NCBI GenBank assembly: GCA_027489175.1
Contig: JAIYAE010000014.1
Span: forward strand, 464,037-528,036
Length of the DNA stretch: 64,000 nt
Reading direction: 5' to 3'
Source of the DNA: Rhodobacter sp.
Lineage (GTDB): Bacteria > Pseudomonadota > Alphaproteobacteria > Rhodobacterales > Rhodobacteraceae
Shown: piece after piece, positions 1-9,561 of the stretch
Layout: each line of letters starts with the position of its first letter
Numbering within the stretch: position 1 is the stretch's first letter
The notes under the pieces: generated by a model
Told to the model about the DNA's origin: nothing
The model's input: only the letters and a program-made list of their open reading frames with translations
Databases searched by the model: none
Position numbers and translations under genes: made by a program

Positions 1-553
1 CCAGGGGGCCATGGTCGCCAAAGCCCGTTGCAAGTCGGGCGCGCAGGGCGGGGGCAAGCCAGTTGCCTTGCGCAAGCATCAGGTCACCCAGGGTTTCGGC
101 CACCGCCGCGCCGGCGCCCAAGAGGCTGGCCGGGCGCATTGCCCCCACCGCCAGCGCCGGCATCGGGCCTTGCGGAGCCGCCGCCTGCAGCCAGCGCCCG
201 ATCCAGCCCGAGGGGTCGCCCGGCGGCAGGGCGCCGCCGAAAAGGCCCCGTTCGATCCGCGCTTCGGCGTCAAAATGGCTGCGGGTCGCTTCGGGCAGGC
301 CTGCGGCATGGATCAAGGAGAGATCACCCGCGTCGTAAAGGTCGGCCAACGCCGCAGCTGCCGGGTGAAAGCGAAAGTCCACATCCGCCACGCTTTGGCC
401 GATCGCTCGCCCTGCCCCATCGCCCTTGCGCAGGGTCCGCAGGGCCTCGGGGCGGGCGGCGATGAAATCCGGGTCATTTGCGGGCGACACCAGCGCCAAC
501 CCGTCCGCGCCACCGCGCAGGAAGATCACCACAAGGATCGGGTCACGGGCCAT
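1..553 (-). CDS. DUF1501 family protein, C-terminus beyond the window
   Basis: Only the N-terminal 184 residues are visible; the gene runs off the left edge. The reading from the ATG at 553 begins MARDPILVVIFLRGGADGLA and continues with a segment typical of DUF1501 proteins (hydrophobic strand, then RGGADGL and SPANDPDF). Members are usually Tat-exported and paired with a DUF1800 gene; this copy has no obvious leader, so it may be cytoplasmic or ride with its partner. The start lies 7 nt after the DUF1800 stop, and the AGGTGA ribosome-binding site overlaps that stop codon, which implies translational coupling. The biochemical function of the family is unknown; a sulfatase-like fold has been suggested. 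Family call is firm, role is not. Confidence 0.8.
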   Translation of the reverse strand, partial: MARDPILVVIFLRGGADGLALVSPANDPDFIAARPEALRTLRKGDGAGRAIGQSVADVDFRFHPAAAALADLYDAGDLSLIHAAGLPEATRSHFDAEARIERGLFGGALPPGDPSGWIGRWLQAAAPQGPMPALAVGAMRPASLLGAGAAVAETLGDLMLAQGNWLAPALRARLATGFGDHGPL

Positions 554-560
554 TTGTCAC

Positions 561-2228
561 CTAGCGCAACAGAAAGTCGGGGGTAAGGGCAGCAAAGGCG
601 ATGGCGGCAGTGGCAAGGCCCTGGCGTTCCTCGGCACTGAGGTCGCTGGCCGGGGTGTCGGGATCAAGGCCGTAGATCTCGGCCAGGTCATCCACCACTG
701 CGCCCGCCGCCAAAGGGGAAAGGCTGGTGGCGTGGCGCGACAGGAAGGAAGAAATCGTCTCATCCCCCGCCAGCGCGGCAAGGTCTGCGGTCACGCCGCC
801 GAACCAGTCATCATGGGCGTAAAGGGCAAGGTCCACGATCCGGTTCAGCGTGCTTGACCCGGTCCAGGCCCCGGCCCGGTCAGGGTGGCCGGTTGGCGGG
901 CCATATTCATGCTGCCGCCACCCCGCGCGGCCAAGCTGCCAGACCCAGGCGTTTTCCGTCGCCGTCACCTCGGCCCCGGTCGCGCGGTAAAGCGCGGCCA
1001 GCACCTCAAACGGGCGGCGAAGCTTTGCGGGCGGGGCGTCAAACTCCGGCGACCGGACCAGCACTCGCAAGACACGCGCGATCTGGTCAGGGGCGTCGGC
1101 CGTCGCAAGGAATTCATCCGCCATCCGGTCCACCAGTTGTGCGGGGGGATCGTCGGACAGGAACCGGCTCGCCAGCTTTTCGCAGATGAAGCGTGCGGTG
1201 CCGGGGTGGGTGGCGAGAAGGTCGAGCACCTCTTCGCCATCCGCCATTGCGGCGCGGTTCGGCGGAAACTCGCGGCCCAGGATGCGTTTCTGGTAGGGGT
1301 CATGCCAACGCTCCACATAGTGGAACTGGCCGGTGCGCGGGGCCTCTTCGCCCTCAGCCAGCCAGCGGCCATCGCCGACCGACCAGCCGGTGAAGGCGCG
1401 GGCGACCTCGTAGACGTCAAGGTCAAGATACCCCGCTGCCAGTCCCTCTGCCGCACCCGGCACTTCGCGCCAGTCGGTGTAGCGGTCGTTCAGGTAGTTG
1501 GCCGCGCCCAAGGTGTGCAGCTCCAGCAATTCCCGCGCGAAGTTCTCATTGGCGGGCGATGCGATGCTGTCCGCGTTGTTGAGGTAGTAAAGCATGGCCG
1601 GCGAGCGGGCGACGTCGCCAAGAAGCGCACGGAAGTTGCCGAAAGCCTGGGCGCGCAGGGTGGCATCGTACTGGACGAAGAACACCGCCGTCGTTTCATC
1701 CTTGCCCGAGTTCACGTTGAAATGGTCGTGCCAGAACTGGGTCATCACCTCTCGCAGCTGGGCCGGGGCGTGGACGGCGCGGATCAGGCTGGCGGCGATC
1801 ACCTCTTGCGCGGGGCGCGCGCGTTCGGCGTAGTCCATCCCCATGCCCGGCCCCCAGTCCAACAGGCGGACAAGATCGGCCGGGTCCGCCGCAAGATAGG
1901 CCAAGGGGCGCAGGCTATCGACGGCGGGCCAGCGGTTGCCATGCTCATCCTCGCCCGCCTCATGGGTGATGCGCAGGCTGGCGGCGGCTAGGCGGGCATC
2001 CAGGGCTGGGTCGCTGGGCGGCAATGACACTTGCCAGTCAAGCCAGCCTTGGCGGCCCAGTTCAGCGGCCTTGGCCAGCGCATCGGCATTGGCGCCGAAA
2101 GTCAGCCGGTTCAGCCAAAGACGCTCCGCCTCAACCGGCGCATTCGCCTTGGCGGCACTGGCCCAGGGCAGGCTTGCCGCACCAAGGGCCGCCAGAAGCC
2201 GCGCGTGAAACATGCGCCGTGTCAGCAT
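561..2228 (-). CDS. DUF1800 family protein with Tat-type leader
   Basis: A 555-residue protein that starts MLTRRMFHARLLAALGAAS, a twin-arginine motif (TRRMF) followed by a hydrophobic stretch ending in an AKA cleavage-like site, so export by Tat is likely. The segment FWHDHFNVNSGKD around residues 165-177 and the repeated helical pattern after it are characteristic of DUF1800. I chose the ATG at 2228 because the open frame upstream is low-complexity and lacks any leader. DUF1800 and DUF1501 genes occur side by side in many bacteria, as here, and are thought to act together on an extracytoplasmic substrate that is not known. Family assignment is secure. Confidence 0.85.
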   Translation of the reverse strand: MLTRRMFHARLLAALGAASLPWASAAKANAPVEAERLWLNRLTFGANADALAKAAELGRQGWLDWQVSLPPSDPALDARLAAASLRITHEAGEDEHGNRWPAVDSLRPLAYLAADPADLVRLLDWGPGMGMDYAERARPAQEVIAASLIRAVHAPAQLREVMTQFWHDHFNVNSGKDETTAVFFVQYDATLRAQAFGNFRALLGDVARSPAMLYYLNNADSIASPANENFARELLELHTLGAANYLNDRYTDWREVPGAAEGLAAGYLDLDVYEVARAFTGWSVGDGRWLAEGEEAPRTGQFHYVERWHDPYQKRILGREFPPNRAAMADGEEVLDLLATHPGTARFICEKLASRFLSDDPPAQLVDRMADEFLATADAPDQIARVLRVLVRSPEFDAPPAKLRRPFEVLAALYRATGAEVTATENAWVWQLGRAGWRQHEYGPPTGHPDRAGAWTGSSTLNRIVDLALYAHDDWFGGVTADLAALAGDETISSFLSRHATSLSPLAAGAVVDDLAEIYGLDPDTPASDLSAEERQGLATAAIAFAALTPDFLLR

Positions 2229-2319
2229 CACCTGGCCCCCCTTGCCGCCGAAGCCTAGCACGGAGGCTGCGGCGGCTGGCAAGTCTGACGCGACAGGACT
2301 GGCGCGGGTTTGCCGAAGC

Positions 2320-3873
2320 TCAGCCAGCGACCCGGTCGCGCAGCACCCGGCGCAGGATCTTTCCCGAGGCAGATTTCGGCACCGCCTCGATGAAGGTGAT
2401 CCCGCTGGGCAGCTTGTAGCTGGCCAGACGCGGGCGAAGCGCGTCAAGGATCGCCTCAGCTGTGATGTCGCTGCCCGGCTGGCGCACGACAAAGGCCAAG
2501 GGACGTTCGCCCGCCTCGTCATCCGGGACGCCGATCACGGCGGCATCGGCGACACCGGGCAGACCCAGAAGTTCCGCCTCAACTTCGGCCGGTGCGACCT
2601 GGAAGCCCTTGACCTTGATCAGTTCCTTCAGCCGGTCACGGATGAAAAGATAGCCGTCCGCATCGACCGCCCCAAGATCGCCGGTGCGCAGCCAGCCGTC
2701 CTGGATCATCGCAGACGTCGCCTCGGGGCGGTTGTGATAGCCGATCATCACTTGCGGGCCCTTGACCCAAACCTCACCCGGCTGATCGGGGCCGCAATCC
2801 TGGCCGGTATCGGGATCAACGATGCGGGTCACCGTGTTCGGCGCGCTGACCCCCACGGCACCGGGACGCGGCGCCTGGTGCGGCACGACATGGGTCAGGG
2901 GGCTAAGCTCGGTCATCCCGTAGCCCTGGATCACCGTGCAGCCCAGACGGGCACCGACCGCGCCGGCCACATCGGCGCCAAGCGGGGCGGCGGCCGACAT
3001 GATGACCTTCAGCGAGGTGAGGTCGAACTGGTCGATCATCGGATGCTTGGCTAAGGCTATGGCGACGGGCGGGGCGATATACAGCTTTTCCACCCGGTGG
3101 CGCTGGATATGGCCCAACAGCGCCTCAAGATCAAAGCGCGGCATGGTGACCAGCGCGGCCCCCCGGGCGAGGTAGGAATTCATCAGGACGTTCATGCCGT
3201 AGATGTGGAAGAACGGCAGGAAGGCAACCGTCGTCTCACCGGCCTGCACGTCCAGAAGCGGCAATCCCTGATCGACGTTCACCACCATGTTGCGGTGGCT
3301 GAGCATGACCCCCTTCGGCAGGCCTGTCGTGCCCGAGGAATAGGGCAGCGCCAGCACATGGGAATCAAGATCGACACGGACCTGCGCGGTCAGCGGGGGG
3401 CCAAGCAGGTCATCAATGCTGCGGTGACCGGGCGCTTCGCCGATGGTCAGCACCTCACGCACCGCGCTGCCTTGGATCGCGGTGGTGGCAACGGGGAGAA
3501 AGGCCGGGATCGTGACCAAAAGGACCGCCCCCGAATCCTTCAGCTGATGCGCAGCCTCGGTCGTGGTGTAGGTGGGGTTGAGGGTGGTGACCGTGGCCCC
3601 GGCCAAGGCGGCGGCGTGAAACACCACCGCATAATCGGGCGAGTTTGGCGCCAGTAAGCCAATCACCGTCCCCGGCCCCACGCCTTCGGCCTGCAGGCCC
3701 CCGGCAAGACGTTGGATGCGGTCAATGAGGGCCGCCCCCGTCAGCGCTACGCCGCTGGGCCCGTCGGTCAGCATCACCCGGTCCGCACCCTGCAGCAACC
3801 CCTCGAACAGGCGTTCGGTGATGCTGACATCGCGCAAGGGCACATCCGGCAGCGGGCTGCGGTATTCGACCAT
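2320..3873 (-). CDS. AMP-forming acyl/aryl-CoA ligase (4-coumarate-CoA ligase-like)
   Basis: A 517-residue member of the adenylate-forming superfamily that activates a carboxylic acid with ATP and transfers it to CoA. All core motifs are present: the phosphate loop YSSGTTGLPKGV (residues 178-189), GYGMTELSP near 318, GWLRTGDLG, RLKELIKVKG, and the C-terminal catalytic lysine in PKSASGKILRR. The overall order and the TEL signature fit the 4-coumarate/medium-chain acyl-CoA ligase branch; the substrate cannot be read from sequence. An ATG 18 nt further upstream lies inside the GGGAGGGG ribosome-binding site, so the ATG at 3873 is preferred. It stands alone between unrelated genes. Confidence 0.85.
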   Translation of the reverse strand: MVEYRSPLPDVPLRDVSITERLFEGLLQGADRVMLTDGPSGVALTGAALIDRIQRLAGGLQAEGVGPGTVIGLLAPNSPDYAVVFHAAALAGATVTTLNPTYTTTEAAHQLKDSGAVLLVTIPAFLPVATTAIQGSAVREVLTIGEAPGHRSIDDLLGPPLTAQVRVDLDSHVLALPYSSGTTGLPKGVMLSHRNMVVNVDQGLPLLDVQAGETTVAFLPFFHIYGMNVLMNSYLARGAALVTMPRFDLEALLGHIQRHRVEKLYIAPPVAIALAKHPMIDQFDLTSLKVIMSAAAPLGADVAGAVGARLGCTVIQGYGMTELSPLTHVVPHQAPRPGAVGVSAPNTVTRIVDPDTGQDCGPDQPGEVWVKGPQVMIGYHNRPEATSAMIQDGWLRTGDLGAVDADGYLFIRDRLKELIKVKGFQVAPAEVEAELLGLPGVADAAVIGVPDDEAGERPLAFVVRQPGSDITAEAILDALRPRLASYKLPSGITFIEAVPKSASGKILRRVLRDRVAG

Positions 3874-3971
3874 GGTGTTCCCCCCTCCCAAGGATTTATT
3901 GCCAACGTAGCAGCAACTTCACGATCCCAAAGGGAAAAACTGCACGGACCCGCCTTGGCCCTTACGTCAAG

Positions 3972-4331
3972 TCAGACGCCAGCAAGGACCGCAGCCATGG
4001 CAAGAGCAGCTGGAATGGTTTGCACAAACAATATCTTGCGGGCCGCTGTTAAAGCGCCATAGATCCCGGCGATGGCCACGCAGGCCAGAAAGAACAGCGC
4101 CAAAGGCTGGCCCGCGCCTGGGACCCCGGCCAAGAGGGCCCAGATCAGCCCGGCCGCCAGAAACCCGTTGTAAAGCCCCTGATTGGCGGCCAGCACCTTG
4201 GTGTTCGCAGCAAACTCGGCCGATGTACCAAAAGCCCGCCGCGCGCGGGGGCTTTCCCACAGGAACATCTCCAGCACCAGAATCCAGAGGTGCAGGATCG
4301 CGACCAGAGCGACCAGAACCGCCCCGATCAT
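3972..4331 (-). CDS. DUF1304 small integral membrane protein
   Basis: A 119-residue, strongly hydrophobic protein with about four predicted membrane segments (residues 3-23, 50-68, 73-92 and 100-117). The N-terminal half, with LHLWILVLEMFLWE followed by NQGLYNGFLA, matches the DUF1304 family, whose function is unknown. Its ATG overlaps the stop codon of the upstream M20 amidohydrolase by 4 nt (ATGA), so the two are translated from one mRNA. The pairing does not define a role; a transport or membrane-anchoring function for the hydrolase product would be speculation. Confidence 0.8.
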   Translation of the reverse strand: MIGAVLVALVAILHLWILVLEMFLWESPRARRAFGTSAEFAANTKVLAANQGLYNGFLAAGLIWALLAGVPGAGQPLALFFLACVAIAGIYGALTAARKILFVQTIPAALAMAAVLAGV

Positions 4332-5494
4332 GCCGACGGCATCCGCGCTTCGGCCATCCCGGCATACCAGCTGGAGCCGAAGGGAATAGCACTGTCATCA
4401 AAGTTGTAGGCGGGGTGGTGGACCATCGCCGTATCCCCGTTGCCGAGGAAGATATAGGCGCCGGGGCGTTCGTTCAGCATGAAACTGAAATCCTCAGCCC
4501 CCATCAGGGGGGCGGTGTCGGTGTCAACGCGGCCCGACACGGCCATCGCAACTTCCGCTGCAAATTCAGTGTTTTGCGGGGCGTTCACAGTGACCGGGTA
4601 GCCGCGCTGATAGTGCACATCCGCCCGCGCGCCAAGCGCCATGGCGGTGCCTTCGACAATCTGGGCTATGCGCGTTTCGACATAGTCCTGCACGCCCGCA
4701 TCCATGGTGCGGACGGTGCCCTTCATCTTCACGACCTGCGGGATGACGTTATGGGCGGTCGAATCGGTTTCCACCGTGCAGACGCTGACCACGACCTGCT
4801 TGAGCGGATCAACGTTGCGGCTGGCGATGGTCTGCAGCGCCACAATGATATGCGCGCTGACGACGGTGGTATCCACACAATCATGCGGCTTGGCGGCGTG
4901 ACCACCTTTTCCGGTCACCACAATCTCGAACTGATCGGCTGCTGCCATCATGGCACCGGGGCGGATCGCGAACTGTCCGACGGGGATGCCGGGCATGTTG
5001 TGCATGCCGTAGACTTCGTCGATCTTCCAACGAGTTATCAGCCCATCTTGAACCATCTCGCGCCCGCCGCCACCGCCTTCTTCCGCCGGTTGGAAGATGC
5101 AGACCACGGTGCCATCAAAATTCCGCGTCTCGGCCAGGTATTTCGCGGCGCCGAGCAGCATGGCGGTGTGGCCGTCATGCCCACAGGCGTGCATCTTGCC
5201 CGGGTTTTTTGAGGCATAGGGGACCCCCGTCTGTTCCTTGATGGGCAGCGCGTCCATGTCGGCGCGCAGGCCGATAGTTCGGCCCTTGGTGTCGGTCTGG
5301 CCCTTGATCACCGCGACAACGCCAGTGCGACCGATGCCTTCCACCACTTCGTCACAGCCGAAACTGCGGCACAGGTCGGCGACCTTGGCAGCGGTGCGGT
5401 GGACGTCGAAAAGCAGCTCCGGATGTTCGTGGAAATCCCGGCGCCAGGCGGTAATTTCCGGAAGCAGTTCGGCGAAACGGTTCTTCGGGGGCAT
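4328..5494 (-). CDS. M20-family amidohydrolase (hippurate/N-acyl-amino-acid hydrolase-like)
   Basis: A 388-residue metallohydrolase of peptidase family M20D. Landmarks are DFHEHPELLFD near residue 20, GLRADMDALPI, the metal-binding HACGHDGHTAML, FQPAEEGGGGG, and a C-terminal GAEDFSFML. The family cleaves amide bonds of N-acyl or N-aroyl amino acids, using two divalent metals; hippurate hydrolase, IAA-amino-acid hydrolase and N-acetyl-diaminopimelate deacetylase are relatives. The start at 5494 has AGGAG at good spacing; the longer open frame upstream has no such site. The DUF1304 gene overlaps its 3-prime end by 4 nt. Exact substrate unknown. Confidence 0.85.
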   Translation of the reverse strand: MPPKNRFAELLPEITAWRRDFHEHPELLFDVHRTAAKVADLCRSFGCDEVVEGIGRTGVVAVIKGQTDTKGRTIGLRADMDALPIKEQTGVPYASKNPGKMHACGHDGHTAMLLGAAKYLAETRNFDGTVVCIFQPAEEGGGGGREMVQDGLITRWKIDEVYGMHNMPGIPVGQFAIRPGAMMAAADQFEIVVTGKGGHAAKPHDCVDTTVVSAHIIVALQTIASRNVDPLKQVVVSVCTVETDSTAHNVIPQVVKMKGTVRTMDAGVQDYVETRIAQIVEGTAMALGARADVHYQRGYPVTVNAPQNTEFAAEVAMAVSGRVDTDTAPLMGAEDFSFMLNERPGAYIFLGNGDTAMVHHPAYNFDDSAIPFGSSWYAGMAEARMPSA

Positions 5495-5546
5495 GAGGTG
5501 ACTCCTTTGCCGAAAGGGTGATCCCAAACCGGCGGTTGTGCAAGGG

Positions 5547-6794
5547 TCAGCCGAAGCGCCGCCGCGCCTCCAACGCGAGGCCCGTGCCGACCGACCCCAG
5601 CATGTCACCCGTGGCGATGGAGGCCTCTGGCAGCACCCCACGCACCGCCGCGCGCAGGACCGGCAGTTGGCTTGAGCCGCCGGTCAGAAAAGCCGTGCCG
5701 ATCCGGTCGGGCGTCAGGCCGGCATCGGCCACAACCCTTGTCAGCAGCGCGTTGATCCGGGTGATGGGCGCTTCCACCGCCGCCTCGAACCCTTCACGCC
5801 GCAAGATCGGGTTTGGCCCGCCGGTCAGGTCTGACATCGGCAGGCGGGTGGCCTGATCATCCGACAGGGCCACCTTCGCCGCCTCAACCCGCATCGCCAG
5901 CGCATGCCCGTGACGGCCGTTCACGACGCGGATCATCCGGTCAATCCGGTCGGGCTGATCGGCCACCAGCCGCAGCGCTTTCAGGTCGTTGGCCGTGCGC
6001 GCGGTGTAAAGCGCATTGATCCGGTGCCAGGTGGCAAGGTCCAGATAGTAGTGCCGGGGCATGGTGCCGCCGCCCTTGGTGGGGGCAAGGTAGCCCAAAT
6101 GCGGCAAAGCCTCGGCCAGAGACAGAAGTCGGTCGAAATCCGTGCCACCGACGCGAATCCCGTCATTGGCAAGGATATCGCTGCTGCGGTCGGGCAGCGC
6201 CGCCCTGCCCGGCCCCACGCGCACGACCGACACGTCCGAGGTGCCGCCGCCGATGTCGACGATCAGCACCAATTCCTCCTTCGGCGCGGTCTGTTCGTAA
6301 TGGAGGGCTGCGGCGATGGGCTCAAACTGGAACGCCACCTCGGTCCAGCCGCAATCACGGGCAATCTCGGCCAGCGTCGCCTCGGCGGCGGCATCGGCGG
6401 CGGGGTCGTCATCAACGAAATGGACCGGGCGGCCAAGGACGACCTTGCCGCCGGGGGCAGCGGCCTGTTGCGCGGCACGCAGGTGGCCGATGAAGCGCGA
6501 CAGAACCTCACGGAACGAAATCGCCCTGCCCCCAACAGCGGTCTTGTCGTGGATCAGGCCAGAGCCGAGGGTGGATTTCAGGCCGCGCATCAGGCGGCCC
6601 TCCTCCCCCTCTAGGTAAGCCGCGATGGCGGCGCGGCCGAACAGCGGCGGTGCGCCTTCGGTCTGCCAGAACACGGCGGAGGGCAACGTGGGCGACCCCT
6701 CCTCCAGCGCCAGAAGCCGCGCGCCGGTGCTGTCGGCAAGGCCAACGGTGGAGTTCGAGGTGCCAAAGTCGATGCCGCAGGCTGTATGGGTCAT
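5547..6794 (-). CDS. YegD-type Hsp70/actin-fold ATPase
   Basis: A 415-residue protein that contains essentially only the Hsp70 nucleotide-binding domain. It opens with GIDFGTSNSTVGLA (phosphate 1 loop), has VLIVDIGGGTSDVSVV (phosphate 2) near residue 180 and AFLTGGSSQLPVLR (adenosine motif) near 370. The substrate-binding domain of DnaK is missing, as in E. coli YegD, which has a similar length. YegD-like proteins are presumed chaperone-like ATPases without a known client. The gene lies 52 nt upstream of the M20 hydrolase gene in the same direction, so co-transcription is possible. Confidence 0.85.
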   Translation of the reverse strand: MTHTACGIDFGTSNSTVGLADSTGARLLALEEGSPTLPSAVFWQTEGAPPLFGRAAIAAYLEGEEGRLMRGLKSTLGSGLIHDKTAVGGRAISFREVLSRFIGHLRAAQQAAAPGGKVVLGRPVHFVDDDPAADAAAEATLAEIARDCGWTEVAFQFEPIAAALHYEQTAPKEELVLIVDIGGGTSDVSVVRVGPGRAALPDRSSDILANDGIRVGGTDFDRLLSLAEALPHLGYLAPTKGGGTMPRHYYLDLATWHRINALYTARTANDLKALRLVADQPDRIDRMIRVVNGRHGHALAMRVEAAKVALSDDQATRLPMSDLTGGPNPILRREGFEAAVEAPITRINALLTRVVADAGLTPDRIGTAFLTGGSSQLPVLRAAVRGVLPEASIATGDMLGSVGTGLALEARRRFG

Positions 6795-6872
6795 GGGCGC
6801 GCCTTCTGGAATCGGGCGGCACGGGTAGCGGGGCGGGCCTGTGATGTAAAGGCGTCCCGCTGCGTTTGCGGG

Positions 6873-8216
6873 CTAAAGGCTGGGGCCGGGGGCGATTTTC
6901 GAACCGTCGCTGAAGCGGGCAAAGCGGAAGCGCGAAAGGTCATGGCCAATGTGCCCGCCGGTCACAAGGTCGGCGATCACGCGGCCCATTCCGGGGCCGA
7001 TGCCGAAGCCATGCCCGCTCATCCCAGTGGCGATCGTCAGGCCGGAGATCGGGGCATGGTCGACGATGGGGACGACATCAGGCAGCGTGTCGATCATCCC
7101 CCCCCAGGCCGTGCGGAGCTTGGGGCGACCCAGGGATGGGAAGGCGCGGGCGAAGGCGTCCTGCACCCTTCCCAGCGTTTTCAGGTTGGGCGCGGGGTTC
7201 AGGATGCGCGTGGCTTCAAAGGGTGTTGCCTCATCATCGGACCAGCGGCGCGGGGTGCCCCAGGCGTCGGGAAACCCTTTCGGGGCCATGGGACGGAACG
7301 TGGCAGAGCGGTATTCCTTTTTCAGAACCGCAACATAGGCCCCGAAGGACCGAAAGGAATCGGGGCCGATGAAGAAGTCATGCTCCGACCCGCCCGGCGC
7401 GATGGAGTAGCCGCCATCGGCGCGGCGGCGGAAGGCAAAGTCGTCGTCAGCCGCATTGCCGAGGAAAATCTCCGGCATCGGTTCGGTCGCGGCGACCGAG
7501 GCGAGGACGGAAAGCTGCGGGATACGGATACCGTGGCGGGCAAGGAAAAGGCGTGACCAGGCCCCGGTTGCCAAGACGACATGGTCGCAGGCAATGCGGC
7601 CCGCTTCGGTGACCACCCCGGCCACGCGGCCTGCCGCAATGTCCAGCGCGCGCACAGCACAGGCTTCGCGGATCGCCACCCCCTGCCCTTGCGCGGCGGC
7701 GGCGAGGGTGGGGACAGCCACCCAAGGCTCTGCCCGGGCATCGGAGGCGGTGTAGAGGGCCCCTTTCCACGGGGCGACGGCGCCTTTCAGCATGGAAAGC
7801 GTCTCGGCCCCGGTCAGCAGGCGGGTATCAAGCTGGTGCGCGCGGGCGTGGTCCAGCCATGCCTCAAACCCCGCAATCTCACGGTCGGTCTTGGCGAGGT
7901 AGAGGACGCCGGTCTGGCGGAAACCCAGCCCCTCGCCAAACTCGGCCGCGAGGGTTTTCCAGATCGACAGGCTTTCCACCATGATCGGCAATTCGCCCGG
8001 GTCGCGGCCCTGCTGGCGCACCCAGCCCCAGTTGCGCCCAGACTGTTCGCCCGCGATCCGGCCCTTTTCGCACAAGGTCACCGTCAGGCCCTTTTTGCGC
8101 AGGAACCAGGCGGTCATGACGCCGATGACACCGCCGCCGATCACCACCACATCCGACCGCGCGGGCAGCGGGTCGGCAAAGCGGACGGGGGTGGCGTCGT
8201 GGATCGGGAAGGTCAT
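6873..8216 (-). CDS. FAD-dependent amino acid/amine oxidoreductase (DadA/DAO family)
   Basis: A 447-residue flavoprotein. The Rossmann dinucleotide motif VVVIGGGVIG lies at residues 23-32, followed by a typical CEKG strand end and GEQSGRNWGWVR, a signature of bacterial DadA/glycine-oxidase-like enzymes; TGMSGHGFGIGPGMG near residue 405 is the C-terminal FAD-binding element. Such enzymes oxidise a C-N bond of an amino acid or N-alkyl amino acid and pass electrons to the chain or to oxygen. Its ATG overlaps the stop of the ArgE-like deacylase by 4 nt. Together with the divergent peptide-type importer, this suggests a small catabolic pathway: import, deacylation, oxidation. The substrate is not identifiable. 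Confidence 0.8.
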   Translation of the reverse strand: MTFPIHDATPVRFADPLPARSDVVVIGGGVIGVMTAWFLRKKGLTVTLCEKGRIAGEQSGRNWGWVRQQGRDPGELPIMVESLSIWKTLAAEFGEGLGFRQTGVLYLAKTDREIAGFEAWLDHARAHQLDTRLLTGAETLSMLKGAVAPWKGALYTASDARAEPWVAVPTLAAAAQGQGVAIREACAVRALDIAAGRVAGVVTEAGRIACDHVVLATGAWSRLFLARHGIRIPQLSVLASVAATEPMPEIFLGNAADDDFAFRRRADGGYSIAPGGSEHDFFIGPDSFRSFGAYVAVLKKEYRSATFRPMAPKGFPDAWGTPRRWSDDEATPFEATRILNPAPNLKTLGRVQDAFARAFPSLGRPKLRTAWGGMIDTLPDVVPIVDHAPISGLTIATGMSGHGFGIGPGMGRVIADLVTGGHIGHDLSRFRFARFSDGSKIAPGPSL

Positions 8217-9376
8217 CTCAACGCGTCCAGAAGGCCTTCCATGAAACGGTGACCGGCTTCAAACTCTGATACGGCCAGAAATTCATCCGGCTGGTGCGCC
8301 TGGGCAATGTCGCCCGGGCCGCAGACGACGGCGGAATAGCCCGCCTCCTGGAACTGGCCAGCCTCAGTGCCATAGCTGACGACGCCAGTGGTGTTGGCCC
8401 CGGTCAGGCGGCGGACAAGGGCCTCGGCCGGGCCGTCAACCTCAGGCACCAAGGCCGGGACGCCGAAGAAGCGGTCAAGATGAACGCCAGCCTCTGGCCG
8501 CACGGCCTTCAGGGCAGCATCAAGGCGGGCGGCTTCAGCCTGGAAGGCGGCCTCGTAGGCGGTGATGTCTTCACCCGGGACCACGCGCATTTCCACGGCA
8601 AAGCGGCAGTCGGCGGCGGTGATGTTGTGGGCGGTGCCGCCCTCGATCATGCCGACATGCAGCGTGGTGAAGGGCGGCACGAACTGCGCCGCCACCGTGC
8701 CGGGTGTGCGGGACTGGATTTCCGCGTTCTGGTCATTGACCCAGCCGATCAATCGCGCCCCTTCCATGATGGCAGACACGCCGTAAGGCAGCAGCGAGGA
8801 GTGAACCTCGAACCCCTTCACATGCACATGATAGCCGGTGCCACCCTTGTGCCCGGTGATGAGGGACATCAGCGACGGCTCGCCCACGATCACCGCGCCG
8901 CCCTTGGGCAGGACGCCCTGCATCGCGGCAATCATCGGGGGCGCGCCGGTGCAGCCGATCTCTTCGTCGTAGCTCAGTGCCAGTTGCAGGGGCGTTGTCA
9001 GGCCCCGGTGCTGGCCTTCCACCAGCGCCCAGATTGCAAGCGCCACATACCCTTTCATGTCGCAGGTCCCGCGACCGTAAAGGCGGCCGTCACGTTCGGT
9101 CACGGTCCAAGGGTCGGTCGTCCACGTCTGGCCATCGACCGGCACCACGTCGGAATGGCCCGACAGCACCACAGCCCCCGGCACCCAGGGCCCGACATGG
9201 GCGAAAAGCGCCGCTTTCTGGCGGTCTTCGTTCCAGTGCCGGTGCGACCTGATTCCGTGACTGGCCAGATAGCCGTCCAGCCAGTCGATCAGGTCAAGGT
9301 TCGACCCGCGGCTGACCGTGGGGAAGCTGACCAGACGGTCAAGGATCTGACGTGGCGTCAGCGCCGTCGTGGCCAT
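8213..9376 (-). CDS. argE: ArgE-type acetylornithine deacetylase / M20 deacylase
   Basis: A 387-residue M20 metallohydrolase of the ArgE/DapE branch, about the usual length for ArgE. Metal ligands and catalytic residues are visible: His74 in SGHSDVVP, Asp106 in GRGTCDMKG, and the glutamate pair at 138-139 in SYDEEIGCTG; AQAHQPDEF near the C terminus supplies the last ligand. ArgE removes the acetyl group from N2-acetylornithine. However, the context (overlap with an amino-acid oxidase gene and a divergent peptide-type importer) suggests a catabolic deacylase rather than a biosynthetic ArgE, and many Rhodobacterales use ArgJ instead. The ATG at 9376 begins the conserved domain; the upstream extension is non-coding in character. 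Confidence 0.75.
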   Translation of the reverse strand: MATTALTPRQILDRLVSFPTVSRGSNLDLIDWLDGYLASHGIRSHRHWNEDRQKAALFAHVGPWVPGAVVLSGHSDVVPVDGQTWTTDPWTVTERDGRLYGRGTCDMKGYVALAIWALVEGQHRGLTTPLQLALSYDEEIGCTGAPPMIAAMQGVLPKGGAVIVGEPSLMSLITGHKGGTGYHVHVKGFEVHSSLLPYGVSAIMEGARLIGWVNDQNAEIQSRTPGTVAAQFVPPFTTLHVGMIEGGTAHNITAADCRFAVEMRVVPGEDITAYEAAFQAEAARLDAALKAVRPEAGVHLDRFFGVPALVPEVDGPAEALVRRLTGANTTGVVSYGTEAGQFQEAGYSAVVCGPGDIAQAHQPDEFLAVSEFEAGHRFMEGLLDALR

Positions 9377-9561
9377 GTGAATTCCGTGCTCCCATATCTT
9401 GTGGTCAGACTGTGGGTTGGGTCTCGGACTGTCAATATCTGGCGAAGTGCCCGGCGGATCGGTCATTCTGCCAAAGGAAGGCTGTGGAACTGCGCAAGAA
9501 ATCGGGATTGATAGAGGGCGGAAAATGCGAAACAGTTGACGGACCAGCGGGCAACCGGTGG

